A DNA stretch of 13,237 nt from Marinobacterium sp. xm-d-530 (GTDB taxonomy: Bacteria; Pseudomonadota; Gammaproteobacteria; Pseudomonadales; Balneatricaceae): positions 1 to 13,237 of the forward strand of contig CATEEE010000028.1 of the NCBI GenBank assembly GCA_949499045.1, written 5' to 3'. The stretch's first letter is position 1. Every line of letters begins with the position of its first letter. A model generated the notes under the pieces. The model worked only from the letters and a program-made list of their open reading frames with translations. It ran no database searches and had not been told where the DNA came from. Position numbers and translations under genes: made by a program. Positions 6,906 through 13,237 of the stretch are shown here, in pieces.

Positions 6906-8273
6906 CTATTGAACGAGAGCCAGACGACCTGCGGCTACCTTGGCATAGTGAATACGATGACCCGGCGCAAGTTCGTAAAGGTCGCCATTTTCACCGATCA
7001 GTTGAACCGGTACAGAGTACTTGCGGGCTATTTCGGCATTCGCTTTGATATGCTCAGGTTCGCCATGCAATGGCACTGCAATAATCGGCTGTACCCAGGA
7101 GTACATATCGGCTAGCTCAGCTTGGCATGGGTGGCCGGATGCATGAATCGGTGTTGAGCTGGTGGCCGATTCAATTACTTTAACTTTACGCGCTTTGAAA
7201 CGATCCAGCATTCTCTCTACTAACCGTTCATTTCCAGGAATCAGGAACGAACTCATCAATACCAGATCACCCTCTTCCATCGAAAAATGAGGATATGAGT
7301 CCGACGCTAATCGATTCAGTGCGGCCCGCTCTTCCCCCTGACTTCCCGTTGCTATCGCAAAGACCTCATCGGCAGGAAGGTAACCCAGATGTGCTTCATC
7401 CATGGGCTCTAGCTCGTCAGGCCAATATCCGGTCATTTTGGCAATTGAGTACATATTTTTAAGAGAACGACCAATCAGTGCAAAACGTCGACCTAAAGCA
7501 TCTGCTACACGTGCCACCGTAACCAGACGGGCCAAGTTGGAGCTGAAACAACTGACCACAATGCGACCTTGAGCCGACTCCAACTGTTTCAATATACCGC
7601 GATAGCAGATTGATTCAGATTTCGACATACCCGGCTTTAGTGCGTTGGTCGAATCACACAACAGAGCACGAATATTGAGCTTAGCGAGTCCTTTATACAG
7701 CGACTCATCGAACGGCTCACCAATGACTGGATCATAATCAATTTTCCAGTCGGCCGTGTGCAATACTCTGCCTACTGCAGTCTCAATAAGGAGCGATTGT
7801 GCCTCTGGAATCGAGTGTGTAATAGGTAAAAATTCGAGGGTGAAGTTACCCAAGGTAAATCGCTCACGCTGATTGATCACATGAATGGGAACACGACCAT
7901 CTAACCCATGCTGTGCCAGTTTGCGTCTCAACACTTCGGCCGCAAAAGGCGAAGCATAGACAGGCGCTTTAAGGCGAGGCCAGAGGAATGGAAGAGCGCC
8001 CAAGTGGTCTTCGTGGGCATGAGTTATAACGATCCCTCTAAGATTCTCTTTTTGACGCGAGATAAATTTAGGATCGGCGGATACCACGGCTGCAGTACGA
8101 TGAGAGTCAGGATCAACCACATCGTCAAAGGTGACACCGCAATCGACCATAATCCAGTCACCAGCGTGACCAAGAAGGTTCATGTTCATGCCGATCTCGC
8201 CTGAACCACCTAATGGCAAAAACCAGAGATCTTCTTGGCCCGGTGAAGGCAAAGCTTTTGATTGATCACTCAT
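6906..8273 (-). CDS. RNase J-like metallo-beta-lactamase/beta-CASP nuclease (short form)
   Basis: A 455-residue zinc-dependent hydrolase. The N-terminal GGSGEIGMN (22-30) and HAHEDHLGALP (85-95) are RNase J signatures; further metal ligands are in THSIPEAQ and LHTADWK, the beta-CASP part holds FSSNLARL, and HASGHP and PLHGEPEH supply the late histidines. All expected metal-binding motifs appear intact, so it should be an active RNA nuclease (5' exonuclease and/or endonuclease). Gram-positive RNase J is about 555 residues; this protein ends soon after the catalytic part and lacks the roughly 100-residue C-terminal domain. It starts 2 nt after the MFS gene's stop with no good Shine-Dalgarno sequence, pointing to translational coupling. 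Gammaproteobacteria normally rely on RNase E, so this is probably an accessory enzyme. Confidence 0.87.
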   Translation of the reverse strand: MSDQSKALPSPGQEDLWFLPLGGSGEIGMNMNLLGHAGDWIMVDCGVTFDDVVDPDSHRTAAVVSADPKFISRQKENLRGIVITHAHEDHLGALPFLWPRLKAPVYASPFAAEVLRRKLAQHGLDGRVPIHVINQRERFTLGNFTLEFLPITHSIPEAQSLLIETAVGRVLHTADWKIDYDPVIGEPFDESLYKGLAKLNIRALLCDSTNALKPGMSKSESICYRGILKQLESAQGRIVVSCFSSNLARLVTVARVADALGRRFALIGRSLKNMYSIAKMTGYWPDELEPMDEAHLGYLPADEVFAIATGSQGEERAALNRLASDSYPHFSMEEGDLVLMSSFLIPGNERLVERMLDRFKARKVKVIESATSSTPIHASGHPCQAELADMYSWVQPIIAVPLHGEPEHIKANAEIARKYSVPVQLIGENGDLYELAPGHRIHYAKVAAGRLALVQ

Positions 8274-8275
8274 GA

Positions 8276-9493
8276 TCAGTGAGGTACCTCAACACGTTGC
8301 ACCCTGGGTTTTGAATAGAGAATAATTAACATTAATCCTGATAGGGTTGTAACCGCGAATCCGATCAATAGAGGTAGAACGGTGCCATCAAACTGCATAC
8401 CGATCAACGAGCCGACCAAGACACCCAGCAACATGGTAAAGGCCCCAATAGTACCTGATGCAACACCTGCAATCTTACCGAATGGTGCCATTGCCAACGC
8501 ATTAAGATTGCCGAACAACAAACCAAAAAAGAACGTCGTGACAATCATCATCAGTATAAATACTTGAAGTGGGACTGTGAGTTGCCAAGCACCGATGACA
8601 ATCGCTTCAACCAGTGAAATGCAACCCGATAACGCCATCACAAAGATGACCAATTTTCTGAGCTCAAAGCGGTAGACCAGTTTTGAGTTCATGAACGAGG
8701 ATATCCCAACCCCTAAGGCCATCATTGCAAAGTAGACTGGAAAGAGCGCTCCGGTATCATAGATGCCTTGCAAAATACCTTGTACAGAAACTAGGAAACC
8801 AATCAGTGATCCATGCACCAAGCCTCCCGCAAGGGTGTAGACAAATCCTTCACGAGTGGTGACAACCTGGCGCATTGCTTTCATCACCGGTTTAAACGAT
8901 AAGATCGATTGGTGTTCAGGGTTTAGCGTCTCCTCTTGGCGCAGAGCAAACCAGATCCAGGTCGCTGTTGTCAGCACCAAAAGCAAGCCAAACACTGCGC
9001 GCCAATCTGCTACAAGCAGGACCAGCTGGCCCAGCATAGGCACTACAACAGGACTGAATATAAAGATAGTCATGATCAGTGACATAACCCGAGCCATGTC
9101 TGGGCCAACGTATTTATCACGGACAATCGCCATAGTCACTACACGCGGGCCCGCTGCACCCAAGCCTTGTAACACGCGCCCCACCAACATGACCTCAAAG
9201 GTCTCTGCGAACAGTGAAATCAGCGTTCCAATTAGCATCAATGTAAAGCCAAGATAGACGGCTGGTTTTCTTCCCCAAGCATCAGCGAGAGGGCCATAGA
9301 AAAACTGCCCTATAGCCAGTCCCAACATCACACTGGTAATGACAAACTGATAACGGTTGTTCTCTAATGCGTTGAGATCCGATCCAATTTCATGCAGAGC
9401 CGGCAACATTGCATCAACATAGAGTGCCATCAGACATTGCAAGGCCGCCATCAATAGTAAAAATTCAGGCCTTATCGGTGATTTGGTGTTCAT
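8276..9493 (-). CDS. Bcr/CflA-type MFS multidrug exporter
   Basis: A 405-residue major-facilitator protein of the DHA1 drug:H+ antiporter type with about 12 hydrophobic segments. Motif A is GPLADAWGRKP (67-77), the TM1 acidic residue lies in ALYVDAMLPAL (Asp27), and the Bcr/CflA signature RVLQGLGAAGPRVV is at 106-119 with AIVRD just after. Efflux of small toxic compounds is the expected role; the substrate cannot be told. ATG 9493 is chosen because it opens just before TM1 and has TTTGGA about 5 nt upstream; the open frame extends to a TTG at 9559, but that would overlap the preceding GST gene and add an unlikely polar leader. The 2-nt gap to the RNase J-like gene suggests the two are translated together. 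Confidence 0.87.
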   Translation of the reverse strand: MNTKSPIRPEFLLLMAALQCLMALYVDAMLPALHEIGSDLNALENNRYQFVITSVMLGLAIGQFFYGPLADAWGRKPAVYLGFTLMLIGTLISLFAETFEVMLVGRVLQGLGAAGPRVVTMAIVRDKYVGPDMARVMSLIMTIFIFSPVVVPMLGQLVLLVADWRAVFGLLLVLTTATWIWFALRQEETLNPEHQSILSFKPVMKAMRQVVTTREGFVYTLAGGLVHGSLIGFLVSVQGILQGIYDTGALFPVYFAMMALGVGISSFMNSKLVYRFELRKLVIFVMALSGCISLVEAIVIGAWQLTVPLQVFILMMIVTTFFFGLLFGNLNALAMAPFGKIAGVASGTIGAFTMLLGVLVGSLIGMQFDGTVLPLLIGFAVTTLSGLMLIILYSKPRVQRVEVPH

Positions 9494-9527
9494 GCTATTC
9501 CAAACGACGCGCATGGCATCAGTCGAG

Positions 9528-10169
9528 TTAAAGGGGTGTACCCACCTCTTCTTCTTCAATCACCTCACTCTCTTGTGAGGCTAACTGATACCACTCCATC
9601 AACTCTGGGGTCTGCAGCAGCCAATCTCGGTAGTGCGAAGCAGGCTCTGTCAGTTCGATCTGATAGGTGTGAAAACGAGAAGCAATCGGTGCAAAGAATG
9701 CATCCAGTATACCTAAATCGGCGCCCTTCTCGCGAGCATTTATGAACCAAGGATCACTCCAGATCTGATCAATACGATCAATCTCTGATCGAACCCTGTC
9801 ATCTACTGCAATGGATCGCTTTGCGCGGCAGTTCATCGGTAGCGCATGTCTTAAATTGGCAAAGCCTGAGTGTACTTCTGACGCAATGGACCTAGCCTTG
9901 GCTCGATCTTGGAGCGATTGTGGCCAACCTGATCCTGCAAGGTGCGCTTCACTGAGGTATTCACAAATGGCTAAGGAATCCCATACCTGAAGATCATTAT
10001 CAATCAATACCGGCACGCGCCCCGCATCACTGTATTGAGAGAGTTTCTCATGGAAGTCTGACTCAAACAGCGCTAAGCGTTTCTGTTCAAAATAGAGCCC
10101 TGAACGTCTCATAAAAAACCAGGCCCTAAGTGACCAGCTAGAGTAGTTGTGATTACCAATAACGAGCAT
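9528..10169 (-). CDS. Glutathione S-transferase family protein
   Basis: A 213-residue cytosolic GST-fold protein. The N-terminal thioredoxin-like domain starts MLVIGNHNYSSWSLRAWF, whose Ser-Ser is the likely glutathione-activating region; GRVPVLI carries the cis-proline and WDSLAICEYL the gamma-glutamyl-binding acidic/Ser pair. The helical C-terminal domain contains DLGILDAFFAPI. Substrate is unknown; conjugation or glutathione-dependent reduction of electrophiles is typical. Two starts are possible. ATG 10169 matches the usual family beginning but has no Shine-Dalgarno sequence. ATG 10205 adds 12 residues, overlaps the msrA end by 13 nt, and has GAGG 9 nt upstream. I chose 10169 on homology. 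The acidic tail (EVIEEEEV) is unusual. Lying next to msrA, it fits an oxidative or electrophile defence role. Confidence 0.82.
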   Translation of the reverse strand: MLVIGNHNYSSWSLRAWFFMRRSGLYFEQKRLALFESDFHEKLSQYSDAGRVPVLIDNDLQVWDSLAICEYLSEAHLAGSGWPQSLQDRAKARSIASEVHSGFANLRHALPMNCRAKRSIAVDDRVRSEIDRIDQIWSDPWFINAREKGADLGILDAFFAPIASRFHTYQIELTEPASHYRDWLLQTPELMEWYQLASQESEVIEEEEVGTPL

Positions 10170-10192
10170 CAGAGTTGATTGGTTGGATGTGG

Positions 10193-10663
10193 CTAGATTC
10201 CACATGCAGAGGCGCCTCGTTTTTTAAGATATTGCTGATGGTACTCTTCAGCAGGCCAGAAGGTTTGAGCCGGTACAATTTCAGTCACGATGGGATTGGC
10301 AAACACCCCACTGGTTCCAAGAACGGCTTTCGACTGCTCAGCTAAGATACGCTGTGTATCATCATGATAAAAAATAGCGGAACGGTATTGGGTTCCAATA
10401 TCAGGACCCTGTCGATTAAGCGTAGTGGGATCATGCCATTGCCAAAAAGAGTCCAACAACGATTCATACGCAATAAGATGTTCATCAAATTCGATATGCA
10501 CCACCTCAGCATGTCCCGTCTGACCAGAACAGACATCCTGATAGCTGGGCTGATCGAGAGCGCCGCCCATGTAGCCAACCTGAGTAGCTGTGACACCGGT
10601 CAACTCGGAAAATCGCAGCTCAACACCCCAAAAACAACCTGCGGCAAACGTAGCAAACGCCAT
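10193..10663 (-). CDS. msrA: Peptide methionine sulfoxide reductase MsrA
   Basis: A 156-residue cytosolic enzyme that reduces methionine-S-sulfoxide in proteins, using thioredoxin as final donor. The catalytic motif GCFWG is at 9-13 with nucleophile Cys10. GYMGG, YQDVCSGQTGHAEVV and YRSAIFYH are further family blocks, and Cys154 in the tail (GASACGI) is a suitable resolving cysteine. Shorter than E. coli MsrA (212), it is a compact form lacking the N-terminal extension. The start is firmly set by a perfect GGAGG at 10671-10675, 7 nt upstream. It sits 34 nt after the hypoxanthine-DNA glycosylase gene and directly before the GST gene. Confidence 0.95.
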   Translation of the reverse strand: MAFATFAAGCFWGVELRFSELTGVTATQVGYMGGALDQPSYQDVCSGQTGHAEVVHIEFDEHLIAYESLLDSFWQWHDPTTLNRQGPDIGTQYRSAIFYHDDTQRILAEQSKAVLGTSGVFANPIVTEIVPAQTFWPAEEYHQQYLKKRGASACGI

Positions 10664-10697
10664 ACAAACACCTCCAATAAGATTTAATGGATGTACG

Positions 10698-11210
10698 TTA
10701 ATCCTTAAGAGTGTCGATCAGCACAGTGTGCCACGCAACTCTTTTTTCATCTAAGGTCATCGATGCATGAGCGGGACTGGTCGATGGAAGCTGAACAAAG
10801 TGAATACCCTTTTCGGTTGCGAGATGATCAAACCCGGCGCGTTTGAACAGTGTCATGGCTGCGCCTCCATTCAGAAGGATGCTCTTAAGCCTAGGCAAGT
10901 TAGGAATTAATTGATCAATCGGATTGAAGTGAATCGTCGATGATTTAATATCCGAATCCAGTGAACCTGGTCTTTCCGCCTGAGCAACGACATCCCAAAA
11001 TCCTATTCCACACTCTAATGCCGTGGCTATTCGTTTGTCGTAACTGAGTGAGATGGGCACCTGCATCCAGTCACAAAGAATGGGCCATAGGGCATTTCTC
11101 GGGTGAGCATAGTACTTCTGTTCTGCAATTGATTTTTTACCGGGCAGTGAGCCCAATATCAGCATTTCAGTGTTCGTATTGCACACAGCGCTGAACGAGT
11201 GATCAATCAT
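10698..11210 (-). CDS. Hypoxanthine (deoxyinosine)-DNA glycosylase, UDG family 6
   Basis: A 170-residue member of the uracil-DNA glycosylase superfamily, HDG family, which removes hypoxanthine (deaminated adenine) from DNA. Motif 1 is LILGSLPGKKS (17-27), followed by YYAHPRNALWP (33-43), in which Asn39 matches the catalytic asparagine described for family 6 enzymes. Motif 2 is LPSTSPAHAS (141-150), the DNA-clasping loop. GIGFWDV (68-74) is another family block. All expected residues are present. AAAAGG lies directly against the start codon, too close for normal Shine-Dalgarno spacing, so initiation may be inefficient; the next ATG (residue 16) would cut into motif 1. It is the first gene of the long minus-strand run and is divergent from apaH across a 71-nt gap. 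Confidence 0.87.
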   Translation of the reverse strand: MIDHSFSAVCNTNTEMLILGSLPGKKSIAEQKYYAHPRNALWPILCDWMQVPISLSYDKRIATALECGIGFWDVVAQAERPGSLDSDIKSSTIHFNPIDQLIPNLPRLKSILLNGGAAMTLFKRAGFDHLATEKGIHFVQLPSTSPAHASMTLDEKRVAWHTVLIDTLKD

Positions 11211-11214
11211 CCTT

Positions 11215-11243
11215 TTGGGTCCACTGAAGAATTCCTATATGCT
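11215..11243 (+). promoter_or_regulatory. Candidate sigma70 promoter for apaH-glpE-cca
   Basis: TTGGGT (11215-11220) and TATGCT (11238-11243) are separated by 17 nt, matching 3 of 6 and 4 of 6 consensus positions. Transcription would begin about 11250, giving a leader near 32 nt before the apaH ATG. The gap is short and must hold this promoter, so the location is favoured although the match is modest. I saw no equally good promoter for the opposite direction. Confidence 0.33.
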
Positions 11244-11281
11244 ATGGCCTTTCAGCCTAACTAAGCGGTTTTAACAACGCA

Positions 11282-12091
11282 ATGTCGACCTATGCCATCG
11301 GTGATATTCAAGGGTGCTATCGAACGCTAATCGCCCTCCTTGATTCAATCCAATTCAGTGACGATGATCAGCTATGGATTGCTGGCGATTTAGTGAATCG
11401 CGGTCCAGACTCTTTAGAGGTTCTGCGATTTATAAAATCACTAGAATCTCGTGCGCGGGTTGTTCTTGGGAATCACGACCTTCACCTATTAGCGCTTGCT
11501 TCGGGTATCGATCGAAAAACAGGAAAAACATTAAAACCAATCATGCAAGCGAATGACCGTGATGAGTTGTTGAGCTGGCTTATACAACAACCTCTGATTC
11601 AACGTTGTGACTCCTTAGGCTATGTCATGACACACGCAGGCATCCCTCATATATGGTCGTTAGAGCAAGCGGAACAACTGGCTAAAGAGGTTACTGACTG
11701 TTTACAAAGCACATTGGCCGTCCACTATTTTGAGCAGATGTATGGCAACAAACCGGCCAGATGGAAAGATGAAATCATTGGCTTCGACCGATTGCGAACG
11801 ATCACAAACTACTTCACCCGCATGCGCTATATTAAGCCCTCTGGTAAATTGGACTTTGACGCTAACGGTGGGTTAGACGAACAGCCTGAGGGTTTCCTGC
11901 CCTGGTTTGAATTACCAACACAGGTACGTTCACATAAACAGATTACCGGTCACTGGGCGGCATTAGGCCTTAGAGTGGCACCCAATCATTACGCACTCGA
12001 CACAGGATGTGTTTGGGGCGGAGAGTTAACGGCTTTGCGCCTTGAAGATGGATCGATCTTTTCGATTGCAAGCCAAGAGTTAAATAGTTAA
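11282..12091 (+). CDS. apaH: Symmetrical bis(5'-nucleosyl)-tetraphosphatase ApaH
   Basis: A 269-residue cytosolic metallophosphatase that splits Ap4A into two ADP and can also remove Np4 caps from RNA 5' ends. The three metal-binding blocks of the calcineurin-like fold are clear: GDIQGC (7-12), GDLVNRGPDS (35-44) and GNHD (63-66), with later ligands in MTHAGIPHIW and ITGHWAALG. Length agrees with E. coli ApaH (280). The Shine-Dalgarno sequence is weak. In many gammaproteobacteria apaH follows ksgA and apaG; here those are absent upstream and the neighbour is the divergent glycosylase gene, while glpE and cca follow. Confidence 0.95.
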   Translation: MSTYAIGDIQGCYRTLIALLDSIQFSDDDQLWIAGDLVNRGPDSLEVLRFIKSLESRARVVLGNHDLHLLALASGIDRKTGKTLKPIMQANDRDELLSWLIQQPLIQRCDSLGYVMTHAGIPHIWSLEQAEQLAKEVTDCLQSTLAVHYFEQMYGNKPARWKDEIIGFDRLRTITNYFTRMRYIKPSGKLDFDANGGLDEQPEGFLPWFELPTQVRSHKQITGHWAALGLRVAPNHYALDTGCVWGGELTALRLEDGSIFSIASQELNS

Positions 12092-12110
12092 TGGTGACTA
12101 AGGATACAAA

Positions 12111-12431
12111 ATGAATCAGTTTAAACACGTCGTTGCAAAAGATGCGCTCGAGCTTATTGAAAAAGGTGCTGTAGTGGCCGACATTCGTGACGGACAAAGC
12201 TTTGCTAACAACCACATCAAAGGCGCAGTCAATCTATCCAACGACAACCTGCAAGAGTTCATCGATAGCAACGAGTTCGATGCCCCAATTCTTGTCTGCT
12301 GTTACCACGGCATGAGCAGTCAATCGGCAGCGGCTTTCCTGTGTGAACGTGGTTTTGAAGAGGTCTACAGTATTGATGGCGGTTTCGAACGCTGGGTATT
12401 GGCCTTCCCTGAGCACTGCGAAAAGGGCTAA
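12111..12431 (+). CDS. glpE: Thiosulfate sulfurtransferase GlpE (single-domain rhodanese)
   Basis: A 106-residue rhodanese that moves sulfane sulfur from thiosulfate to cyanide or thiol acceptors. The active-site loop reads CCYHGMSSQ (63-71); Cys64, the residue before YHG, matches the catalytic Cys of E. coli GlpE (108 residues). The C-terminal YSIDGGFERW is also GlpE-like, distinguishing it from other small rhodaneses. Cys63 next to the catalytic Cys is an extra cysteine. AAGGA at 12100-12104, 6 nt before the ATG, supports the start. It follows apaH by 19 nt and precedes cca by 2 nt, so all three are probably one transcript. Confidence 0.93.
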   Translation: MNQFKHVVAKDALELIEKGAVVADIRDGQSFANNHIKGAVNLSNDNLQEFIDSNEFDAPILVCCYHGMSSQSAAAFLCERGFEEVYSIDGGFERWVLAFPEHCEKG

Positions 12432-12433
12432 TC

Positions 12434-13237
12434 ATGCAGGTCTATCTGGTGGGTGGCGCTGTCCGAGATGAACTACTCGGTCTCGGAATTAAAGACCGTG
12501 ATTGGGTCGTCGTCGGTGCCACACCAGAAGCGATGCTTGAAGCAGGTTATAGGCCGGTGGGCAGTGACTTTCCCGTCTTCCTTCACCCTGAAACGCATGA
12601 AGAGTATGCATTAGCCAGAACCGAACGCAAAAGTGGTCGAGGCTATAAGGGCTTCACTTTTCATACGGATCCGAGTGTCACTCTGGAAGAGGATCTATTA
12701 AGACGGGATCTGACGATTAATGCGATGGCAAAGAGTGATGAGGGTGTCATTACCGATCCATTCAACGGCCAAAAAGATCTCATAGACCGAGTGCTCAGAC
12801 ACGTTTCAGAGGCTTTTTTAGAAGATCCTCTTCGTGTCCTTCGTGTCGCACGATTCCAAGCACGCTTTGCTCACCTTGGTTTTAAAGTCGCACCCGAAAC
12901 GCTCAAGTTGATGCAAGGTATGAGCGCCTCTGGTGAGCTTGATCACCTGACCGCAGAACGCGTCTGGCAAGAGTTTGAGCGGGCACTCAAGACTAAGACA
13001 CCCAGTCAGTTCCTGGCCACTTTGGAAAAGAGCCATGCCAGTTATCTACTGACACCCCTCGACAGTGTTAAACCAGAAGAGTCTGCTTGTATCGACGCTC
13101 CAATTCTCTCGAGTGCAGAAGAGCGATTTTCTCTGTTGTGCTATCTAGCGGATATGTCATCAGAAACGATCGAAACCTTAGCGTTAAGACTTAAGGTACC
13201 CAATCGTTTTAAAACATTGGCGATGGCCTACAGTAGA
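12434..13237 (+). CDS. cca: CCA tRNA nucleotidyltransferase, 5' part (runs off window end)
   Basis: The frame is open for 268 codons to the last base, so the 3' end is outside the window. The enzyme adds or repairs the CCA tail of tRNA. The class II nucleotidyltransferase head is intact: GGAVRD (7-12), catalytic DRD (Asp21, Asp23), RRDLTINAMA (90-99) for nucleotide selection, and DPLRVLRVAR (131-140). Residues 1-185 follow E. coli Cca closely. Beyond that, E. coli has an HD phosphohydrolase domain with CHDLGKG; here the matching place reads CYLADMS (236-242) and passes quickly into ALRLKVP (250-256), so the HD motif is gone and about 20 residues appear missing. The start has AAGGG 6 nt upstream and lies 2 nt after glpE. 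Confidence 0.93.
   Translation, partial: MQVYLVGGAVRDELLGLGIKDRDWVVVGATPEAMLEAGYRPVGSDFPVFLHPETHEEYALARTERKSGRGYKGFTFHTDPSVTLEEDLLRRDLTINAMAKSDEGVITDPFNGQKDLIDRVLRHVSEAFLEDPLRVLRVARFQARFAHLGFKVAPETLKLMQGMSASGELDHLTAERVWQEFERALKTKTPSQFLATLEKSHASYLLTPLDSVKPEESACIDAPILSSAEERFSLLCYLADMSSETIETLALRLKVPNRFKTLAMAYSR

Noticed and set aside
9494..9559. TTG start at 9559 for the MFS exporter, adding 22 residues
   Set aside because: It would overlap the GST gene, uses a rare start codon and adds a polar leader; ATG 9493 has a nearby TTTGGA and starts close to TM1.
1351..11269. 12-base direct repeat TAACTAAGCGGT at 1351-1362 and 11258-11269
   Set aside because: A few shared 12-mers are expected by chance in a 13-kb window; one copy overlaps a stop codon and there is no flanking similarity or mobile gene.
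12818..13036. Minus-strand 72-codon frame within cca
   Set aside because: Shadow of cca, whose plus-strand frame is conserved and open to the window edge.

Overview
The window looks like chromosomal DNA from a marine or aquatic gammaproteobacterium. The apaH-glpE-cca group, the close match of the partial Cca and of LeuE to the E. coli proteins (compared from memory), and a base composition a little under 50% GC by eye all point there. An Oceanospirillales-type host is my best guess. I see no transposase, integrase, phage gene, CRISPR array, rRNA or tRNA, so this is an ordinary, densely packed chromosomal segment.

Layout. Positions 1-297 hold a strong rho-independent terminator for a gene upstream of the window, then a cluster of four small hairpins with no convincing gene. 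Two plus-strand genes follow: an exported PQQ-dependent aldose dehydrogenase (YliI/Asd type) and a single-domain voltage-gated cation channel with an acidic selectivity filter, TFEDWTD. The channel's stop codon overlaps, tail to tail, the stop of the last gene of a long minus-strand block.

The minus-strand block (11210 down to 2242) has eleven genes in one direction with short gaps, mostly 2-35 nt. In transcription order they are: hypoxanthine-DNA glycosylase, msrA, a glutathione S-transferase, a Bcr/CflA-type MFS exporter, a short RNase J-like beta-CASP nuclease, an NRDE/TANGO2 protein, leuE, a divergent TrmB-like methyltransferase, a small two-TM protein, a BicA-like SulP bicarbonate transporter, and an exported DsrE-like protein. 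The first three fit damage repair and redox defence. The last three (small membrane protein, SulP transporter, DsrE-like protein) look like a separate transport unit. The 73-nt gap at 4700-4772 is the widest in the run and a natural place for an internal promoter.

From 11282 onward the plus strand carries apaH, glpE and the 5' part of cca, which runs off the window end. The 71-nt divergent gap at 11211-11281 separates this group from the minus-strand block and must hold promoters for both.

Most notable points: the native calcium-channel-like filter in the sodium-channel-family protein; the BicA-like transporter with an unrecognised small membrane partner; TrmB-like and Cca proteins that have lost residues central to the canonical enzymes (catalytic Asp in the former, HD motif in the latter); and the hairpin cluster at 56-160. 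I found no clearly new multi-gene system; the SulP/small-protein/DsrE unit is the closest candidate.
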